A stretch of 16,691 nt of DNA from Acinetobacter sp. (GTDB lineage Bacteria > Pseudomonadota > Gammaproteobacteria > Pseudomonadales > Moraxellaceae): the NCBI GenBank assembly GCA_030152605.1, contig JASLJB010000207.1:1-16691 (forward strand), read 5' to 3'. A program made the translations under genes and the position numbers. Position 1 is the first letter of the stretch. Each line of letters opens with the position of its first letter. Positions 14,179 to 16,691 of this stretch are shown here, piece after piece. The notes below the pieces were generated by a model. It was not told the DNA's origin and ran no database searches. It worked only from the letters and a program-made list of their open reading frames with translations.

Positions 14179-14639
14179 ATATAAGATTTGAGCTTCGTGA
14201 GTGAAGTCAGATTATAATCATAAAAATCGATCGTTTAAAATAACTATAGAATAATATAATTTAACATTATGATTTTATATGCACATAATCCCTCCGCAGC
14301 ACATTTTTTAGCGTTTTTTCGCTGCGTAATATGTGAATCATTTGGTGTTTATTTGGCACAGCTCCAACAGCACTACATGTCTGATCGGATTATGGTTTAC
14401 TTGAATTACGCATGGGCTGAAACAAAATAACTTTTCAAATCGTCATAAATGTCATATCGTTCGTTTTATGAGAAGTGGGGGCAACTTTTCAGGGCGAGTT
14501 GATAATTAAAATGGATTTTGCAATTTAAATATCAAGTTGAAGGATGATTTTACGCTTAGGTCATTTTAAAGCGTTTTACCAATTCGCTAAATTCTGCTTA
14601 AAACAAAATTTTTTAAATTAATTTTCTATGAGGCATTCA
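14179..14639. other. AT-rich divergent promoter region of two porins
   Basis: 461 bases between the divergent TorF and OprD-type genes, without a supportable gene. It contains the likely promoter of the TorF gene, a direct GTCAT repeat with 9-base spacing (14442-14459), a 6-bp dyad CGCAGC/GCTGCG enclosing T-rich sequence around 14294-14326, and a 6-bp hairpin ACGCTT/AAGCGT (14552-14574) in the probable OprD leader. No strong promoter could be fixed for the OprD gene. Confidence 0.6.
14211..14238 (-). promoter_or_regulatory. Sigma-70-type promoter of second TorF porin
   Basis: On the - strand a perfect -10 TATAAT (14211-14216) is preceded, after 16 bases, by a -35-like TTAAAC (14233-14238). 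The predicted start near 14204 gives a leader of about 26 bases. Confidence 0.5.
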
Positions 14640-15941
14640 ATGCTAAATGCACAAAAGCTAACCATTGCGGCGATGGTTCAAGTGCTGATGATTTCAGCCA
14701 CCTATGCCAGTGAACAAAGTGAAGCCAAAGGCTTTGTTGAAGATGCGCACGCATCAGTACTCTTCCGTAACGCTTGGATTTATCGCGATAAAAAAGATCC
14801 TGGCGTCCATGACCAAAGCTCTTGGGGCCAAGCTGCTATTGCAGATATCGACTCTGGTTTTACCCCGGGTGTGGTGGGTTTTGGTTTAGGTCTTGTTGGC
14901 GATTTCGCGTTTAAAATCGGTGATAACAAACATTCTGCTCAAAGCATGATTCCACGCTACAGCACAGACGGCTCCCCCTATGACCAATGGGGTCGTGGCG
15001 GCGCCAATATTAAAGCACGTATCTCCAACACCACGGTTCGCTATGGTACACAGATCGTGGAACTCCCAGTATTACAAAGTAATACCGGCGCGCGCCTCCT
15101 GCCTGAGTACTATACGGGTACCTTGTTGACCAGTAATGAAATTAAAGGTTTACAAGTAACTGCGGGGCATTTCACCAAGAACCAATATTCAGATCATATC
15201 GCCACCGACCAAGGTCACTTAAAACGTGCGGTGGTGTATGGTGCAAAATACAAATTCGATGATCAACTCACGGCGTCCTACTATGGTGCAGATCTCAAAG
15301 ATGCACTGAATAAACACTATCTAAATCTGAACTATAAGTACCCATTGGCGCAAGGCGACAACTTGACCTTTGATGTCAGTGGCTATCACACCAAATTCAA
15401 AAAAGATATTTACGATAAAATCGAATATGCGGCCAGTGGCGAAAGAAATACAGATAAAACCAACAATATCTGGGCGGTATCAGGACAATACGATACTGGT
15501 CCACACAGTGTTTTAGTGGCTTATCAACAAAACACCGGTAATGCCGGCTTTGTTTATGATGTTGCAGGCTCTGGTGGTAGTAGTATGTACCTCCCTAACT
15601 CATATCTTTCTGACTTTGTTGGTAATGGTGAGAAATCTGTCCAAGCACAATATTCGGTTAACTTTGACAAACTCGGCGTGCCGGGTCTGACATGGACCAC
15701 CGCCTATGTCTATGGTTGGGATATCAATGTGACCGATAAAGGCCGAGTCACCAATGATGATGCCAGAGAGCGTGAGTTCTTTAACCAAGTCAAATACACG
15801 GTGCAAACCGGTGCAGCCAAAGACCTCAGCGTTAAAGTCCGTAACTCGATTTACCGTTCTGACAAAGACTATGGTGCAACCTATATCGGCAGTACCGATG
15901 AATGGCGTGTCTTCGTTGAATATCCTTGGAAATTATTTTAA
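14640..15941 (+). CDS. OprD-family outer-membrane porin
   Basis: Outer-membrane channel of the OprD/Occ family, which takes up small, usually carboxylate-bearing nutrients. The open frame also has an ATG at 14628, but ATG 14640 is preferred because GAGG (14630-14633) lies 6 bases before it and none precedes 14628. It then has 433 residues: a signal peptide (about 1-23, ending ISATYA-SEQ), an early FxEDAHASVLFRN segment, the family-typical region with YSTDGSPYDQWGRGGANIKARISNTTVRYGTQ, the long barrel, and an aromatic end (WKLF). Which substrate it takes cannot be told. A strong terminator follows 53 bases after the stop. Confidence 0.92.
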   Translation: MLNAQKLTIAAMVQVLMISATYASEQSEAKGFVEDAHASVLFRNAWIYRDKKDPGVHDQSSWGQAAIADIDSGFTPGVVGFGLGLVGDFAFKIGDNKHSAQSMIPRYSTDGSPYDQWGRGGANIKARISNTTVRYGTQIVELPVLQSNTGARLLPEYYTGTLLTSNEIKGLQVTAGHFTKNQYSDHIATDQGHLKRAVVYGAKYKFDDQLTASYYGADLKDALNKHYLNLNYKYPLAQGDNLTFDVSGYHTKFKKDIYDKIEYAASGERNTDKTNNIWAVSGQYDTGPHSVLVAYQQNTGNAGFVYDVAGSGGSSMYLPNSYLSDFVGNGEKSVQAQYSVNFDKLGVPGLTWTTAYVYGWDINVTDKGRVTNDDAREREFFNQVKYTVQTGAAKDLSVKVRNSIYRSDKDYGATYIGSTDEWRVFVEYPWKLF

Positions 15942-15993
15942 TTGATTTAATTGTTTTGACTACGCTCAAAACTTAACATTTAACATTTAGAAC

Positions 15994-16029
15994 AAAAAAA
16001 ACCTACACCCTCAAGGTGTAGGTTTTTTT
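15994..16029. terminator. Bidirectional terminator, OprD porin and ppa
   Basis: A 15-bp stem (15995-16009 with 16015-16029) with the core CCTACACC/GGTGTAGG, flanked by A7 on one side and T7 on the other, and a 5-base loop. It lies between convergent genes and should stop transcription in both directions. Confidence 0.93.
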
Positions 16030-16078
16030 ATGCCGCTCAAATCATGTCGTACATCATCTGAGCTAAAAGCAATCGGGC

Positions 16079-16603
16079 TTATTTTGCAGCTTCGATTGAT
16101 TTTAGGATTTCAGCTTTCGCCACGTCAGAACCTTCCCAGCCATTGAGTTTAACCCATTTGCCTGGCTCTAGATCTTTGTAGTGTTTGAAGAAATGCTCGA
16201 TCTGTTGGATCAACAACGGTGGAAGATCGGTATATTCTTGCACGTCTTTGTAGAGCGGGCTCAATTTTTCATGTGGAACAGCGATGAGTTTAGCGTCAAT
16301 ACCGCCATCATCTTCCATGTTCAATTTACCCACTGGGCGGCAACGAATCACCGAACCAGGCACTACAGGATGAGGTGTTACCACGAGTACGTCTAGTGGG
16401 TCACCATCTTCAGATAATGTATTTGGAACATAACCATAGTTCGCAGGATAGAACATGGCAGTACCCATAAAACGATCTACGAATAAAGCATCTGAATCTT
16501 TATCGACTTCATATTTGATCGGTGCGGCATTAGCAGGAATTTCGATAATGACAAAGATATCATTGGGTACATCTTTACCCGCAGGAATATTACTGTAACT
16601 CAT
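16079..16603 (-). CDS. ppa: Inorganic pyrophosphatase
   Basis: Cytosolic Mg-dependent family I pyrophosphatase; hydrolyses pyrophosphate and so drives biosynthetic reactions. The 174 residues match the bacterial hexameric form (E. coli 176). The signature DGDPLD (66-71) carries the three metal-binding aspartates; YEVDKDS (31-37) and FYPANYGYVP (51-60) are also typical. A weak GAG-type Shine-Dalgarno precedes the ATG. Confidence 0.97.
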   Translation of the reverse strand: MSYSNIPAGKDVPNDIFVIIEIPANAAPIKYEVDKDSDALFVDRFMGTAMFYPANYGYVPNTLSEDGDPLDVLVVTPHPVVPGSVIRCRPVGKLNMEDDGGIDAKLIAVPHEKLSPLYKDVQEYTDLPPLLIQQIEHFFKHYKDLEPGKWVKLNGWEGSDVAKAEILKSIEAAK

Positions 16604-16647
16604 AACACACTCTTTAAAAGCTTAGGTTGTATTTAAAAATCTCGGCA

Positions 16648-16653
16648 ATTATA
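16648..16653 (-). promoter_or_regulatory. Candidate -10 box of ppa
   Basis: A perfect TATAAT on the - strand, with a predicted start near 16641 and a leader of about 38 bases. No good -35 is found at 16-18 bases. A second TATAAT at 16680-16685, at the window edge, is an alternative. Confidence 0.45.
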
Positions 16654-16691
16654 ACGCTTTATTACGCGAACTGTTTTCAATTATACAATTT

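Noticed and set aside
14351..14370. TTTGGCACAG on the + strand, like a -24 box
   Set aside because: No GC at the required 10-base spacing, and it is almost 290 bases from the OprD start.

Overview
The window reads as chromosomal DNA of an Acinetobacter-like gammaproteobacterium (Moraxellaceae). The evidence is the protein sequences (PepA, HolC, RibD, NrdR, GlnK, AmtB, UbiK, ComM, Ppa), the gene order nrdR-ribD-adenine methylase-ribE, two TorF-family putative porins and an OprD-family porin. I see no insertion sequence, integrase, CRISPR array, tRNA or rRNA. It is mostly core genome with a regulation-rich outer-membrane section on the right.

Left block (1-3140, + strand): pepA, holC, a conserved-looking coiled-coil protein of unknown function, and a 72-residue protein with a possible winged-helix fold. 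Next (3217-7590, - strand): a short DedA membrane protein, and upstream of it the unit nrdR > ribD > N6-adenine methylase > ribE, closed by a strong terminator. The riboflavin enzymes RibD and RibE flank an apparently orphan DNA methylase whose start codon overlaps the ribD stop. 

Middle block (7670-9820, - strand): glnK and amtB, the PII signal protein and the ammonium channel it gates. Each has a sigma-54-like -24/-12 element in front. AmtB carries a long Thr/Ser-rich linker after its signal peptide, and its transcript has a hairpin-rich 3' region ending in a strong terminator. A perfect palindrome resembling an NrdR box lies in that region, near nrdR. Then (+ strand) come ubiK, a ubiquinone-biosynthesis accessory factor, and an intact comM, the helicase of natural transformation.

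Right block (11860-16603): two paralogous TorF-family putative porins (- strand), an OprD-family porin (+) and inorganic pyrophosphatase (-), with clear terminators. The 649-base gap between the two TorF genes is the most unusual part. It holds a GG-N10-GC sigma-54-type promoter for the first gene, a 21-bp dyad at an enhancer-like distance, and seven degenerate 11-nt repeats phased at about one helical turn, with an invariant GA in each. This looks like an unrecognised enhancer-type control region for a porin. Together with the glnK and amtB elements it suggests that nitrogen-linked or other RpoN-dependent control reaches an outer-membrane protein here.
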